A model generated the notes under the pieces. It had not been told where the DNA came from. It made no database searches and saw only the letters and a program-made list of their open reading frames with translations. A stretch of 64,000 bases of DNA, taken from NCBI RefSeq assembly GCF_028200735.1, contig NZ_JAQKPV010000007.1, forward strand, positions 233,292 to 297,291, read 5' to 3'. A program made the translations under genes and the position numbers. Position 1 is the stretch's first letter. Every line of letters starts with the position of its first letter. Of this stretch, positions 37,250 through 47,232 are shown one piece after another. The DNA is from Streptomyces sp. ACA25. Lineage in GTDB: Bacteria > Actinomycetota > Actinomycetes > Streptomycetales > Streptomycetaceae.

Positions 37250-38020
37250 TCAGCGAACGGGGTGGCCCGCCGCGCGCAGAGTGTCCTTGACCTCGCCGAT
37301 CCGCAGGTCGCCGAAGTGGAACACCGAGGCGGCGAGAACGGCGTCGGCACCCGCCGCGACGGCGGGCGGGAAGTCCGCGGGTTCGCCCGCGCCGCCGGAG
37401 GCGATCAGCGGGACGGTGACCCGGGCACGGACCGCTTCGATCATGGCCGTGTCGTAGCCGTCCTTGGTGCCGTCGGCGTCCATCGAATTCAGCAGGATTT
37501 CCCCCGCCCCGAGTTCTGCCGCCCGGTGCGCCCACTCGACCGCGTCGATGCCGGTACCGCGGCGGCCGCCGTGCGTGGTGACCTCGAAGCCGGACGGCGT
37601 GCCGGTGCCCTCGGCGCACCGGCGGGCGTCGACCGAAAGCACCAGGACCTGCCGGCCGAAGCGCTCGGCGATCTCCTGGATGAGCTCCGGTCTGGCGACG
37701 GCCGCGGTGTTGACGCCGACCTTGTCGGCGCCCGCGCGGAGCAGCAGGTTCACGTCCTCCGTGGAGCGGACCCCGCCGCCCACGGTGAGCGGGATGAAGA
37801 CCTGCTCGGCGGTGCGGCGCACCACCTCGTACGTGGTCTCACGGTTGCCGGAGGAGGCGGTGATGTCGAGGAAGACCAGCTCGTCGGCGCCCTCCGCGTC
37901 GTATGTCTTGGCCAGCTCCACCGGGTCACCGGCGTCCCTCAGGTTCTGGAAGTTGATGCCTTTGACGACCCGTCCGGCGTCCACGTCAAGACAGGGAATG
38001 ACTCGTACGGCGAGGGTCAC
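37250..38020 (-). CDS. hisF: Imidazole glycerol phosphate synthase, cyclase subunit
   Basis: 256 residues. With HisH it makes imidazole glycerol phosphate and AICAR. Catalytic Asp in [15 protein letters not shown] and the second Asp in [25 protein letters not shown] and [11 protein letters not shown] bind phosphate. It overlaps the RidA gene by 4 nt and ends the his operon, facing sdhB. Confidence 0.97.
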   Translation of the reverse strand: MTLAVRVIPCLDVDAGRVVKGINFQNLRDAGDPVELAKTYDAEGADELVFLDITASSGNRETTYEVVRRTAEQVFIPLTVGGGVRSTEDVNLLLRAGADKVGVNTAAVARPELIQEIAERFGRQVLVLSVDARRCAEGTGTPSGFEVTTHGGRRGTGIDAVEWAHRAAELGAGEILLNSMDADGTKDGYDTAMIEAVRARVTVPLIASGGAGEPADFPPAVAAGADAVLAASVFHFGDLRIGEVKDTLRAAGHPVR

Positions 38021-38466
38021 GGGGCTCCTTCGGTAGAACGGGACGGGCCGGTGCCGAGTTCTGCGGCATCCGGGGAGGCGCTCGGGTCCCGGTAGGCTTC
38101 CAGCTCGACTTCGACCAGCACCCGGGAGTCGACGAAGCCCGACACCACGAGCAGAGTGGCGGCCGGCCGGATGGTGCCGAACACCTCCTTGTGCGCACGC
38201 GCCACGTCGTCCACGTCGCGGGCGTGCACCACGTACAGGCGGGTGCGGATCACGGACTCCGCGCCCAGCCCGAAGGGCTTCAGCGCCGCCACGGCGTTGA
38301 CCAGGGCGGACCTGGCCTGCTCATAGGGGTCGGCGGGCGCGGGCGGATGCCCGTCGGCCATCGGCATCGTCCCGGCCACCAGGACCCGGTCCCCGGCCGC
38401 GACCGCGCCGGCGAAACCGATCGCCTCTTCCCAGGGGCTGTCGCCCCGCACACGCTCGATCGGCAT
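38017..38466 (-). CDS. RidA family protein
   Basis: 149 residues. Family features are [30 protein letters not shown], the conserved Arg in [13 protein letters not shown] and the C-terminal [19 protein letters not shown]. RidA proteins hydrolyse reactive enamines/imines. It is placed between priA and hisF, with its stop overlapping the hisF start, so it is made with the histidine enzymes; whether it acts on an intermediate there or on enamines from PLP enzymes is not known. The C-terminal 25 residues are an extra tail. Confidence 0.92.
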   Translation of the reverse strand: MPIERVRGDSPWEEAIGFAGAVAAGDRVLVAGTMPMADGHPPAPADPYEQARSALVNAVAALKPFGLGAESVIRTRLYVVHARDVDDVARAHKEVFGTIRPAATLLVVSGFVDSRVLVEVELEAYRDPSASPDAAELGTGPSRSTEGAP

Positions 38467-38501
38467 GGCACCGGGTCCTCTCTCGTCGGACGGTCTCAGG
38501 G

Positions 38502-39224
38502 TCAGGACACCGCTTCCAGGGCGGCTTCGAGGGTGAAGGCCCCGGCGTACAGGGCCTTGCCCACGATCGCGCCCTCGACGCCCTGCGGCACCAGCGCGGC
38601 AATCGCCCGCAGATCGTCGAGCGAGGAGACTCCGCCGGAGGCCACGACCGGCCGGTCGGTTGCGGCGCAGACGTTGCCCAGCAGTTCCAGGTTCGGGCCC
38701 TGCAAGGTCCCGTCCTTGGCGATGTCGGTGACGACGTAGCGGGCGCAGCCCTCGCCGTTCAGCCGGTCCAGGGTCTCGTAGAGATCGCCGCCGTCCCGGG
38801 TCCAGCCCCGGCCGCGCAGCGTCGTCCCGCGCACATCGAGGCCCACCGCGATGCGGTCACCGTGTTCGGCGATGATCCTGGCGACCCACTCCGGGCTCTC
38901 CAGGGCCGCGGTGCCGAGGTTGACCCGGGTGCACCCGGTGGCCAGCGCGGCGGCGAGGGAGTCGTCGTCACGGATGCCCCCGGAGAGCTCCACCTTGATG
39001 TCCATGGCCCCGACGACCTCGGTGATCCGGTCCCGGTTGTCACCCGTGCCGAACGCGGCGTCGAGGTCCACCAGGTGCAGCCACTCGGCGCCGGACCGCT
39101 GCCAGGCGAGGGCGGCCTGCAGCGGGTCGCCGTACGAGGTCTCGGAACCGGACTCCCCATGTACCAGCCGGACGGCCTGACCGTCCCGGACATCGACAGC
39201 GGGCAGAAGTTCCAGCGTGGTCAT
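38502..39224 (-). CDS. priA: Bifunctional HisA/TrpF isomerase
   Basis: 240 residues from ATG 39224 ([15 protein letters not shown]). A TIM barrel with [19 protein letters not shown] (catalytic Asp), [38 protein letters not shown] (second catalytic Asp) and [12 protein letters not shown]. In streptomycetes and mycobacteria one enzyme, PriA, isomerises both ProFAR and phosphoribosyl anthranilate. No trpF is seen among the trp genes here, which fits. The start overlaps the hisH stop by 1 nt (TGATG). Confidence 0.96.
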   Translation of the reverse strand: MTTLELLPAVDVRDGQAVRLVHGESGSETSYGDPLQAALAWQRSGAEWLHLVDLDAAFGTGDNRDRITEVVGAMDIKVELSGGIRDDDSLAAALATGCTRVNLGTAALESPEWVARIIAEHGDRIAVGLDVRGTTLRGRGWTRDGGDLYETLDRLNGEGCARYVVTDIAKDGTLQGPNLELLGNVCAATDRPVVASGGVSSLDDLRAIAALVPQGVEGAIVGKALYAGAFTLEAALEAVS

Positions 39225-39871
39225 CAGAGCGTCTCGATCCAGTTGGAGAGGAGGTGGGCACCGGCGTCGCCGGACTTCTCGGGGTGGAACTGGGTGGCCC
39301 ACAGCGGGCCGTTCTCCACGGCGGCGATGAACGGCTCACCGTGCGTGGACCAGGTGACCTGCGGTGGCCGCATCCGGGGGCTGGTGTCCGCGAGCTCCCA
39401 GTCGTGCGCCGCGTAGGAGTGCACGAAGTAGTAGCGCTCCTCGGGCGGCAGACCGGCGAACAGCTGGGACCCGGCAGGGGCCCGGACGGTGTTCCAGCCC
39501 ATGTGCGGGACGACTTCGGCTCGCAGCGGTCCGACCGTGCCGGGCCACTCGTCCATGCCCTCGGCCTCCACGCCGTGCTCGATGCCCCGGCTGAACAGGA
39601 TCTGCATGCCGACACAGATGCCGAGCACCGGGCGGCCCCCGGCCAGCCTGCGGCTCACCACCCAGTCGCCGCGGGCTTCCCGCAGGCCCTGCATGCAGGA
39701 GGCGAACGCCCCCACGCCGGGTACCAGCAGGCCGTCCGCGGCCATTGCCCGGTCGTAGTCCCGGGTGATCTCCACCCGGGCCCCGGCCCGGGCGACCGCC
39801 CGCTCGGCGGACCGGATGTTGCCGAAGCCGTAGTCGAAGACGACGACGGACTTCCCCGCACCACTGCTCAT
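39224..39871 (-). CDS. hisH: Imidazole glycerol phosphate synthase, glutaminase subunit
   Basis: 215 residues from ATG 39871 ([18 protein letters not shown]). Class I glutamine amidotransferase with nucleophile Cys in [11 protein letters not shown] and the His/Glu pair in [16 protein letters not shown] forms the oxyanion region. It supplies ammonia to HisF. It overlaps the preceding small membrane gene by 4 nt. Confidence 0.97.
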   Translation of the reverse strand: MSSGAGKSVVVFDYGFGNIRSAERAVARAGARVEITRDYDRAMAADGLLVPGVGAFASCMQGLREARGDWVVSRRLAGGRPVLGICVGMQILFSRGIEHGVEAEGMDEWPGTVGPLRAEVVPHMGWNTVRAPAGSQLFAGLPPEERYYFVHSYAAHDWELADTSPRMRPPQVTWSTHGEPFIAAVENGPLWATQFHPEKSGDAGAHLLSNWIETL

Positions 39872-40032
39872 TGCCACATCTCCAGCCGCAGAACGCCGGC
39901 GGTCAGCAGGACCGCGCTGCAGATGCCCAGGAGCGTGACCACACCGCTGGGCAGCTTCTGCTTCCAGCAGGAGTAAGCACCTCCCGCCAGGAAGAGACCG
40001 GCCGCGACCCACAGGGTAAAGGCGATGTTCAC
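39868..40032 (-). CDS. Small membrane protein in the his operon
   Basis: 54 residues from GTG 40032 ([18 protein letters not shown]), with GGAAGG 5 nt before the start. Two hydrophobic helices, [19 protein letters not shown] and [20 protein letters not shown], are joined by a short basic turn WKQKLPS. The stop overlaps the hisH start (ATGA). I recall a similar small gene between hisB and hisH in other streptomycetes, but its function is unknown. Confidence 0.82.
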   Translation of the reverse strand: MNIAFTLWVAAGLFLAGGAYSCWKQKLPSGVVTLLGICSAVLLTAGVLRLEMWQ

Positions 40033-40036
40033 AGCA

Positions 40037-40184
40037 TCCTTCCGTTCGCTTCTCCGCCGCGGCGACGCACCGGCCTCACACCGGGCAACCGCCCGGCAGC
40101 CCGCGTCGCTCACCGCGTCCTTCCGTTCGCTTCTCCGCCCCGCGGCGACGCACCGGCCTCATACCGGGCAACCGCCCGGCAGCC
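40037..40184 (-). repeat. Tandem duplication between hisB and the small membrane gene
   Basis: Two near-identical copies, 40037-40101 (65 nt) and 40118-40184 (67 nt), lie 81 nt apart. They differ by a 2-nt indel and one substitution. Each copy holds the hairpin CCGGGC-AACC-GCCCGG and, on the minus strand, the AAGCGAACGGAAGGA segment that includes the ribosome site of the small membrane gene. The region therefore carries two copies of the ribosome site and two hairpins between hisB and the next gene. Confidence 0.85.
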
Positions 40185-40775
40185 TCAGAGGGCGCCCTTC
40201 GTGGAGGGGATGCCCGGCTGACGGGGGTCGATCTCGCTGGCGGAGCGCAGCGCCCGGGCAAGGGCCTTGAACTGGCACTCCACGATGTGGTGCGCGTTGC
40301 GTCCGTACGGGACGTGCACGTGCAGCGCGATCTGCGCCTGGGCCACGAACGACTCCAGGATGTGCCGGGTCATCGTGGTGTCGTAGGAGCCGATCATCGG
40401 GGCCATGCCCTCGGGCTCGGTGTGCACCAGGTACGGACGGCCGGAGAGGTCGACGGTCACCTGGGCCAGGGACTCGTCCAGCGGCACCGACGCGTGGGCG
40501 AACCGGACGATGCTCCGCTTGTCGCCGAGCGCCTCCCGGAAGGCCGCGCCCAGGGCGAGGGAGGTGTCCTCGATGGTGTGGTGACTGTCGATGTGCAGGT
40601 CGCCGTCGGTCTTCACGGTGAGGTCGAAGAGACCGTGCCGGCCCAGCTGGTCGAGCATGTGGTCGTAAAAGCCGACCCCGGTCGACACCTCGACCTTGCC
40701 GGTGCCGTCGAGGTTGATCTCGACGACGACGGCGGTCTCCTTGGTGGTGCGTTCCACACGGCCCACGCGGCTCAT
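40185..40775 (-). CDS. hisB: Imidazoleglycerol-phosphate dehydratase
   Basis: 196 residues from ATG 40775 ([14 protein letters not shown]). The monofunctional HisB with its metal-binding histidine motifs in [35 protein letters not shown] and GRNAHHIVE. The start overlaps the hisC stop (ATGA). A tandem duplication of 65-67 nt separates its stop from the next gene, which is the only sizeable break inside the his operon. Confidence 0.97.
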   Translation of the reverse strand: MSRVGRVERTTKETAVVVEINLDGTGKVEVSTGVGFYDHMLDQLGRHGLFDLTVKTDGDLHIDSHHTIEDTSLALGAAFREALGDKRSIVRFAHASVPLDESLAQVTVDLSGRPYLVHTEPEGMAPMIGSYDTTMTRHILESFVAQAQIALHVHVPYGRNAHHIVECQFKALARALRSASEIDPRQPGIPSTKGAL

Positions 40776-41896
40776 CGCTCGTTCTCCTTCATCAGCTCGC
40801 GCACCGCATCGAGGAACGCGTCGTTCTCTTCCGGGGTGCCCGTGGTCACCCGAAGCCGGCCCGGTACGCCGTTGTCCCGCACCAGCACACCCCGGTCCAG
40901 CAGGGTCTGCCACGCCGCACGGGCGTCGGCGAAGCGGCCGAACTGCACGAAGTTGGCGTCGGACTCCGTCACCTCGCAACCCAGCGCCGTCAGCTCGGCG
41001 ACGAGCCGGTCCCGCTCGCCCTTGAGCTGCTGGACGTACCCCAGCAGCGTATCGGTGTGCTCCAGGGCCGCGAGCGCGGTGGCCTGCGTGACCGCGGACA
41101 GGTGATAGGGCAGGCGCACCAGCTGCACCGCATCGACCACCGCGGCGTCGGCCGCGAGGTAGCCCAGCCGGAGCCCGGCCGCGCCGAACGCCTTGGACAT
41201 GGTGCGGGAGAGCACCAGGTGAGGCCGCCCTTCCAGGAGCGGCAGCAGCGACGGGCGGTGGCTGAACTCGGCGTACGCCTCGTCGATCACCACCAGCGCG
41301 CCCCGCCTGCCCCGGTCACGGGCCGCCCGCTGCGCGGCGTCGTACAGGGCGAGGACGGTGCCCGCCGCCAGCGCCGTGCCGGTCGGGTTGTTCGGGGAGC
41401 ACAGGAAGACCACGTCCGGCGCCTGCTCCCCGATGACGTGCTCGGCTGCCGCCACGTCGATCGTGAAGTCCTCCCGGCGCGGGCCGGAGACCCAGCCGGT
41501 GCCGGTGCCGCGCGCGATGAGGGCGTGCATGGAGTAGGACGGGTCGAAACCGATCGCGCTGCGCCCCGGACCGCCGAACGCCTGGAGCAGCTGCTGCAGG
41601 ATCTCGTTGGATCCGTTGGCCGCCCACACCTGGGCGGTGTCCACCCGGTGACCGGTGCTCGCCGTGAGATATCCGGCGAGCCCGGCACGCAGCTCGACCG
41701 CGTCGCGGTCGGGGTAGCGGTTCAGGGTGCGGGCCGCCTCGGCGACCCGCTCGGCGATCCGTGCGACCAGCTCATCGGGCAGCGGGTACGGGTTCTCGTT
41801 GGTGTTGAGCCGCACAGGCACCTCGAGCTGAGGGGCTCCGTACGGGGACTTTCCGCGCAGCTCGTCCCGGAGGGAGAGGTCGTCGATTCCGGTCAC
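40772..41896 (-). CDS. hisC: Histidinol-phosphate aminotransferase
   Basis: 374 residues from GTG 41896 ([15 protein letters not shown]). PLP enzyme of fold type [41 protein letters not shown] and the PLP lysine in [18 protein letters not shown]. Overlaps the hisD stop by 4 nt (GTGA) and hisB by 4 nt. Converts imidazole acetol phosphate to histidinol phosphate. Confidence 0.96.
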   Translation of the reverse strand: MTGIDDLSLRDELRGKSPYGAPQLEVPVRLNTNENPYPLPDELVARIAERVAEAARTLNRYPDRDAVELRAGLAGYLTASTGHRVDTAQVWAANGSNEILQQLLQAFGGPGRSAIGFDPSYSMHALIARGTGTGWVSGPRREDFTIDVAAAEHVIGEQAPDVVFLCSPNNPTGTALAAGTVLALYDAAQRAARDRGRRGALVVIDEAYAEFSHRPSLLPLLEGRPHLVLSRTMSKAFGAAGLRLGYLAADAAVVDAVQLVRLPYHLSAVTQATALAALEHTDTLLGYVQQLKGERDRLVAELTALGCEVTESDANFVQFGRFADARAAWQTLLDRGVLVRDNGVPGRLRVTTGTPEENDAFLDAVRELMKENER

Positions 41897-43218
41897 GAGG
41901 CGTTCGGCACCTTCCCGTCGAACCGCGCCTTCACCGCCACGCCGTGTGCGGGAAGGTCCTCCGCCTCCGCGAGCGTGACGACGTGGTGCGCGACCTCGGC
42001 GAGGGCGTCGCGGCTGTAGTCGACGACGTGGATGCCGCGCAGGAAGGACTGCACGGAGAGCCCGGAGGAGTGGCAGGCGCAGCCACCGGTGGGCAGGACG
42101 TGGTTGGAGCCGGCGCAGTAGTCCCCCAGCGAGACGGGGGCGTACGGACCGACGAACACCGCTCCGGCGTTGCGGACCCGGGCGGCCACAGCCGCCGCGT
42201 CCGCCGTCTGGATCTCCAGGTGCTCGGCGGCGTAGGCGTCGACGACGGCCAGGCCCTGGTCCAGGTCGTCCACGAGGACCGTGCCGGACTGCCGGCCGGT
42301 GAGCGCCTCGGTGATGCGCTCCAGGTGGCGGGTCGCGGCCACCTGTACCTTCAGCTCGGCGTCGACCGCCGCGGCCAGCTGCTCGGAGGGGGTGACCAGC
42401 ACCGCTGCGGCGAGCGTGTCGTGCTCGGCCTGGCTGATCAGGTCGGCGGCGACGTGCGCCGGGTCTGCGGTGTCGTCGGCGAGGATCGCGATCTCGGTCG
42501 GGCCGGCCTCCGCGTCGATGCCGATCCGCCCCTTGAGCAGCCGCTTGGCTGCCGCGACCCAGATGTTGCCGGGGCCGGTGACCAGTTGGGCGGGCCGGCA
42601 CTCGTCGGTGCCGTAGGCGAACATGGCGACGGCCTGGGCACCGCCGGCGGCGTAGACCTCGTCCACGTCGAGCAGCGCGCAGGCGGCGAGGACCGTGGGG
42701 TGCGGCAGTCCGCCGAAGTCCCGCTGCGGCGGCGAGGAGACAGCCAGCGAGGCGACACCGGCCTCCTGTGCCGGGACCACGTTCATCACCACGGAGGACG
42801 GATAGACGGCCTTGCCGCCCGGAACATAGAGCCCCACCCGGTCCACCGGCACCCAGCGTTCGGTGACGGTGCCGCCGGGCACGACACCGACGACGGAGTC
42901 GGTACGGCGCTGTGCGCGGTGCACGAGGCGGGCCCGCCGGATGGACTCCTCCAGGGCGGCGCGCACCGCCGGGTCCAGCTCCGCCAGGGCCGTGCTCAGC
43001 GCCTCGGCGGGAACCCGGATGCGCTCCAGCCGCACTCCCTCGAAGCGCTCGGCCAGGTCGATCAGCGCCGCGGTGCCCCGATGATGCACGTCCTCACAGA
43101 TGGGCCGCACCTTTTCCAGGGCGGCCTCCACGTCGAGTTCGGCACGCGGCAGCAGGTCGCGGTCGATTACGCCCCCGGTGAGGGAGGAACCCCGCAGGTC
43201 GATTCGGTTCAGCACCAC
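41893..43218 (-). CDS. hisD: Histidinol dehydrogenase
   Basis: 441 residues. Oxidises histidinol to histidine with NAD and zinc. Motifs: [57 protein letters not shown]. Two adjacent GTG codons (43218 and 43215) could start translation and cannot be told apart; GGAG just upstream slightly favours 43215. It is the first gene of the his operon, with its promoter in the 90-nt gap shared with the divergent LON-domain gene. Confidence 0.96.
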   Translation of the reverse strand: MVLNRIDLRGSSLTGGVIDRDLLPRAELDVEAALEKVRPICEDVHHRGTAALIDLAERFEGVRLERIRVPAEALSTALAELDPAVRAALEESIRRARLVHRAQRRTDSVVGVVPGGTVTERWVPVDRVGLYVPGGKAVYPSSVVMNVVPAQEAGVASLAVSSPPQRDFGGLPHPTVLAACALLDVDEVYAAGGAQAVAMFAYGTDECRPAQLVTGPGNIWVAAAKRLLKGRIGIDAEAGPTEIAILADDTADPAHVAADLISQAEHDTLAAAVLVTPSEQLAAAVDAELKVQVAATRHLERITEALTGRQSGTVLVDDLDQGLAVVDAYAAEHLEIQTADAAAVAARVRNAGAVFVGPYAPVSLGDYCAGSNHVLPTGGCACHSSGLSVQSFLRGIHVVDYSRDALAEVAHHVVTLAEAEDLPAHGVAVKARFDGKVPNAS

Positions 43219-43293
43219 TCCAGTCTCTCAGACCGCCACCGCGCCCCCGGTCACTGTTTCACTGCGTGAAACGGGTACCGGGGTGCCAGCCGA

Positions 43294-43307
43294 TAGGCTC
43301 CCGCACT
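43294..43307 (+). promoter_or_regulatory. -10 element for predicted leaderless LON-domain mRNA
   Basis: TAGGCT (43294-43299) is followed by 8 nt and GTG 43308, which supports this start over an in-frame GTG at 43266. Confidence 0.5.
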
Positions 43308-44054
43308 GTGACGACCACGCGCCTGCCGCTCTTCCCTCTCAACACCGTGCTGTTTCCCGGGCTCGTGCTGCCGCTGAACGTCTTCGAGGCACGTTACCGG
43401 GCTCTGCTGCGGGACCTGCTGGAGCTGCCCGAGGACGGGCTGCGTCCGTTCGGGGTGGTGGCCATCCGGGAGGGCCGCGAGGTGGCGCGGACCGGACTCG
43501 GACTTCCGGACGGCACCCCCCCGCCGGACGCCGGTCCCACGGACGGCTTCGGGCCCGACCCGATGCGGACCCTCCACCACGTGGGCTGCATCGCCGATGC
43601 CTCGACCGTTCGGGAGCGCAGCGGCACCGACCGGGGCTACGAGGTGCTGGCCACCGGAACCAGCAGGTTCCGCCTCCTCTCGGTGGACACCGGCGGGCCG
43701 TACCTCATCGGCGAGATCGAGGAGCTTCCCGAGGAGGCGGGCGAGGGCGCGGGCGCTGTGGCCACCGGCGTGCTGCGGGCGTTCCGCGCCTATCAGAAAG
43801 GGCTCGCCGAGGCCCATGAGCGCACCATGACCTCGGAGCAGGAGCTCCCGGACGAGCCGCTGGTGGTCTCCTATCTGGTGGCGGCCGCGACTGTGCTGGC
43901 CACCTCGGACCGCCAGCGGTTGCTGGAGGCGCCGGACGCGGTGACCCGGCTGCTGAAGGAGCTTGCCCTGCTCCGGCGGGAGACAACGCTGATCAGTAAG
44001 CTGCCGTCGGTGCCTGCGGCGGACCACCTGCTCCGGCCGGTCAGCCTGAACTGA
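43308..44054 (+). CDS. LON substrate-binding domain protein
   Basis: 248 residues from GTG 43308. The N-terminus TRLPLFPLNTVLFPGLVLPLNVFEARYRALLRDLL is the Lon N-terminal (LAN/substrate-binding) domain, followed by GVVAIREGREV and HHVGCIADAS. No ATPase or protease domain follows, so it is a stand-alone domain protein of the kind widespread in actinobacteria; it may recognise unfolded proteins, but its role is unknown. It is divergent from hisD. Confidence 0.9.
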   Translation: MTTTRLPLFPLNTVLFPGLVLPLNVFEARYRALLRDLLELPEDGLRPFGVVAIREGREVARTGLGLPDGTPPPDAGPTDGFGPDPMRTLHHVGCIADASTVRERSGTDRGYEVLATGTSRFRLLSVDTGGPYLIGEIEELPEEAGEGAGAVATGVLRAFRAYQKGLAEAHERTMTSEQELPDEPLVVSYLVAAATVLATSDRQRLLEAPDAVTRLLKELALLRRETTLISKLPSVPAADHLLRPVSLN

Positions 44055-44122
44055 GGCCTTCGCGGGCGCCGCGCACGGCGGGCGGCGGAGCCCGCCGGTG
44101 GTGCAGCTGAGCGGAGCGGCGG

Positions 44123-44623
44123 ATGGGGAAGAAGAAGCGGTCCGGTCCCGGTACCGGGGGAACGCCGGCCACCGTGGCCGCCTCGGCGGCGGGGGTGACC
44201 CACCGGTTGCACGCGTACGTCCACGACCCGGCCGCCGGGCGGTACGGCGAGGAGGCGGTGCACGCCCTCGGCGCGGACCCGGCCCGGGTCCTGAAGACCC
44301 TGGTGGCCGAGGTGGACGGGGTGCTGACGGTGGCCGTCGTGCCTGTCCCGTCCTCCCTGGGGCTCAAGGCCCTGGCCTCGGCGGTCGGCGGGAAGCGGGC
44401 GGTGATGGCGGACCCGGCAGCCGCGGAGCGGGTGACGGGCTACGTGCGGGGCGGCATCTCTCCGCTCGGGCAGCGCAAGCTGCTGCCCACGGTGCTGGAC
44501 GCCTCGGCCACGGAGCATCCGACCGTGTGGGTGTCGGCCGGCCGGCGAGGACTGGAGATCGAGCTGGCCCCCGCCGATCTGGTGGCGCTCACCGGTGCGC
44601 TCATCGCCCCGATCGCCCGCTGA
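44123..44623 (+). CDS. ybaK: YbaK/EbsC-type aminoacyl-tRNA deacylase
   Basis: 166 residues. Probably hydrolyses mischarged Cys-tRNA(Pro). The fold is seen in HALGADPARVLKTLVAEVDG (conserved Lys in VLKTL), VPVPSSLGLKALASAVGGKRAVMADP, GYVRGGISPLGQRK and WVSAGRRGLEIELAPADLV; the G-G-I-S-P-L-G-x-x-K stretch is diagnostic. Start ATG 44123 (MGKKKRSGPGTGG) with GGAGCGG upstream. The last 23 nt overlap the convergent DUF2567-like gene. Confidence 0.94.
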   Translation: MGKKKRSGPGTGGTPATVAASAAGVTHRLHAYVHDPAAGRYGEEAVHALGADPARVLKTLVAEVDGVLTVAVVPVPSSLGLKALASAVGGKRAVMADPAAAERVTGYVRGGISPLGQRKLLPTVLDASATEHPTVWVSAGRRGLEIELAPADLVALTGALIAPIAR

Positions 44624-45296
44624 AGCCGCCGGCCCGCCCGTTCCCGTCCTGGCTCCACGGCAGGACGGGGGCGGGTGGCGCTTCGGGGTCCCTCGGGCCC
44701 CACAGGGCCGTGCAGGCCAGGTACCCGGCTACCGCCCCGAAGGGCAGTCCCAGCAGCGCCACCTTGGCGCTCAGCTCCAGCGGGGCGTCGAAGACCACTC
44801 CTTCACCCACCGAACGGGCCTGCTCCGCCACGTCCTGCGGGAAATCGAGCCACACGCCGAGCCGCCAGGCCGCCAGTGCGCCGAGGAGCGCTCCCAGGGC
44901 CAGACCGAGCACCACGGGCACGCCGCCGCGGCGGCGCAGGAGGAACACCAGGACCCCGGCGATCGCGCCCACCGCAAGGCCCAGGAGGAGGAAGGTCCCG
45001 TCGGCGGCGATGGCCTCCTGGCTCTCGGAGTTCTCCAGGTAGACGGCCTCCCCGTCCGAGACCAGGGGCACCCGGGGAGCCAGCCACGGCCACAGCAGCC
45101 CGAGCAGCAGGCCGGTGAGCGCGGCCACCGGCAGCACCAGGACAGCTCCGGCGCGCAGCTCCCGGTCCGGTGCCCGGTGGCCTCCCGGCTCAGCCCGGCC
45201 GGGCGAGCCGCCGGCCGTCCGGGGCGGGGCGCCCCACGGATCGTGCCCGCCCATGGCGGGTCCGCTGTTGTACGGGGAGGGCTGGGGTGCGGTCAC
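44601..45296 (-). CDS. DUF2567-like membrane protein
   Basis: 231 residues from GTG 45296. A Pro/Gly-rich cytoplasmic N-terminus of about 48 residues is followed by hydrophobic segments AVLVLPVAALTGLLLGLLWPWL, GTFLLLGLAVGAIAGVLVFLL, VPVVLGLALGALLGALAAW and a last helix near VALLGLPFGAVAGYL. Between the first two is an extracytoplasmic acidic stretch, LVSDGEAVYLENSESQEA. Length and layout fit actinobacterial DUF2567 proteins; function unknown. CAGGAT 6 nt before the start may be a -10 element. Confidence 0.7.
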   Translation of the reverse strand: MTAPQPSPYNSGPAMGGHDPWGAPPRTAGGSPGRAEPGGHRAPDRELRAGAVLVLPVAALTGLLLGLLWPWLAPRVPLVSDGEAVYLENSESQEAIAADGTFLLLGLAVGAIAGVLVFLLRRRGGVPVVLGLALGALLGALAAWRLGVWLDFPQDVAEQARSVGEGVVFDAPLELSAKVALLGLPFGAVAGYLACTALWGPRDPEAPPAPVLPWSQDGNGRAGGFSGRSGR

Positions 45297-45367
45297 CCCG
45301 CCATCCTGCCAGCACCGGGACCCTGCCCGGGCCCCGGGGACAACCGCTCGGGCGCGTCGGATCCGGC

Positions 45368-46183
45368 TCAGCGGACGGCGGCCCGCCGGTAGGCCCAGGT
45401 GGCAAGTACCAGCGCGACGGCACCGACCACCGTGCAGACGGCCAGGTTGGCGGCCACCGAGCTCCAGGAGGGGCCGGGACCGAGGGCTTCCGCGAGGGCG
45501 TCGACCGCGTAGGTGGAGGGCAGCAGGTCACGCAGCCACTGCACCGGCTCGGGGAGCCGCGAGGGGGGCAGCACCCCGAGCAGCAGCGCGGCCGACATGC
45601 CGAGCTGGCCGAGAAGGGTGGCAAGCTCGGGACGGGGCGCGAGCAGGCCGAGAGCCGCGCCGAGCCCGGCGAGCGCGGCTCCGGCCACCGGCAGCAGCGC
45701 GAACAGCACCCACAGGCCGCTCACCGGCAGCTGGTAGAGCAGGCAGCCGGTGACGGCGGTGACCAGCACTCCGGGGACGGTGAACGAGGCGTAGGCGGCG
45801 GCGGTGCCGAGCGCCACCGCGGCCGGCGGCACCGGAAGCGTGGCGTAGTGGTCCAGGCCGCCGTCGGCCCGGAGCCGGCCGAAATACTGCGCGAGCGTGT
45901 TGAGTCCGACGAAGGCCACGATGAGCACGGTGGATCCCGCGACGACGGCCCGGGCCTCTTCCCCGGTGCCGCCGTCCACGACCCCGCGCATGAGGACCAT
46001 GATGCCGATGGACTGGAAGGTGGCGACGAAGAGCAGCGGGATGCGGGCGACCCGGGCCCGGGAGAGCTGGGCGCGGTAGACGGCACCCAGGGCGGGCCAC
46101 AGCCGGGCCGACGGCGCAAGAGCAGCCGGGGTCTCGGGGGTGGCGGCTCCGTCGGTTCCGGAGGCGGTGGTCGTGGTCGTCAT
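45368..46183 (-). CDS. ABC-2 type transporter permease
   Basis: 271 residues, six hydrophobic segments. ALGAVYRAQLSRARVARIPLLFVATFQSIGI at the N-terminus and LLGVLPPSRLPEPVQWLRDLLPSTYAVDAL near the end (the P-x-x-Y-x-x-x-A-L pattern) are typical of drug/lipid ABC-2 exporters. It overlaps the ATPase gene by 4 nt and forms a two-gene exporter with it. Substrate unknown. Confidence 0.9.
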   Translation of the reverse strand: MTTTTTASGTDGAATPETPAALAPSARLWPALGAVYRAQLSRARVARIPLLFVATFQSIGIMVLMRGVVDGGTGEEARAVVAGSTVLIVAFVGLNTLAQYFGRLRADGGLDHYATLPVPPAAVALGTAAAYASFTVPGVLVTAVTGCLLYQLPVSGLWVLFALLPVAGAALAGLGAALGLLAPRPELATLLGQLGMSAALLLGVLPPSRLPEPVQWLRDLLPSTYAVDALAEALGPGPSWSSVAANLAVCTVVGAVALVLATWAYRRAAVR

Positions 46184-47232
46184 GACTTGACCAGCCCTTC
46201 CCCGCTGCCGCCCAGAGCGAGGCAGACGTCCTCCAGGCTCGGCGTGGCCAGCGTGAAGTCGTCGAGCGCGGTGAACGCCGGGCCGGAGGTGACCGCGGTG
46301 ACCGCCGCGCGGGCGGCCTCGGGGGGCAGCCGGAGGGTCCAGCGCCGGCCCGAGACCGTGGCGCCGGGCCGCAGGGCGGCGATCTCGGGCACCTCGAGAG
46401 GCGGGGTGTCCCGCCAGACGAGGTCGAGCCGGACATCGTCACCGACCAGGGATTTCAGCCCACCGGGCGTGTCACAGGCGATGACCCGCCCGCTGTCGAG
46501 GACAGCGACCCGGTCCATGACCGTCTCGGCTTCGAGCACGTTGTGGGTGACGAGCAGGACGGTGACGCCGTGCTCGGTCCGGCGCCGGTCCAGGGCGGCC
46601 CATACCGCCCGCCTGGCGACCGGGTCCATGCCGGCGGTCGGCTCGTCCAGTACCAGTACCGGGCGGAAACCGACGAGTGCGGCGGCCACGCACGCCATGC
46701 GGCGCTGGCCGCCGGACAGCTTGATGAGCGGCCGGTCCGCCAGCGCGGCGAGCCCGAGCTCCTCCAGGACGGCCTCGCCTTCCCGGCGGGCCGTTGCCGC
46801 GGTCAGACCGCGCAGCCGGGCGGTGGTCTCGACGGCCAGGGAGATGGTCAGCTCGTCCAGGGCACTGGATTCCTGCCCGAGATAGGCCAGCAGCCGGGCG
46901 GCGCGGCGCGGGTGCCGGACGAGGTCGTGGCCGAGCAGGGAGATACGGCCGGAGTCCGGCCGCAGGAGCCCGGTGAGCTGACGGACGAGAGTGGTCTTCC
47001 CCGCGCCGTTGGGCCCGAGCAGACCGAATATCTCTCCACGGCCGACCCGCAGGGTGAGGGAGTCGCTGGCCCGGACCGGGGCGGTCGGGGCGCTACCGCG
47101 GCGGGCCCGCGGGGCCGGATAGGTCTTGACCAGGTCGTCGACGACCAGCACAGCGGGCCCGGCGGACTCGCCGGTCGCTGCTTGCTGGGTGGGGGCGGCC
47201 CGGCATCCGGCCCGCGCGGTTGGCAGTGGCAC
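46180..47232 (-). CDS. ABC transporter ATPase, ABC-2 exporter type
   Basis: 350 residues from GTG 47232. All motifs are present: Walker A LLGPNGAGKTTL, Q-loop YLGQESSALDELT, signature LIKLSGGQRRMA, Walker B VLVLDEPTAGMD and H-loop LLVTHN. The C-terminal 90 residues form an accessory domain. The N-terminal 30 residues are low-complexity. TACCCT 8 nt upstream suggests a leaderless mRNA. Works with the permease at 45368. Confidence 0.93.
   Translation of the reverse strand: MPLPTARAGCRAAPTQQAATGESAGPAVLVVDDLVKTYPAPRARRGSAPTAPVRASDSLTLRVGRGEIFGLLGPNGAGKTTLVRQLTGLLRPDSGRISLLGHDLVRHPRRAARLLAYLGQESSALDELTISLAVETTARLRGLTAATARREGEAVLEELGLAALADRPLIKLSGGQRRMACVAAALVGFRPVLVLDEPTAGMDPVARRAVWAALDRRRTEHGVTVLLVTHNVLEAETVMDRVAVLDSGRVIACDTPGGLKSLVGDDVRLDLVWRDTPPLEVPEIAALRPGATVSGRRWTLRLPPEAARAAVTAVTSGPAFTALDDFTLATPSLEDVCLALGGSGEGLVKS

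Noticed and set aside
40037..40184. CRISPR-like repeats
   Set aside because: Only two copies, 65-67 nt each, with almost no spacer; it is a tandem duplication.
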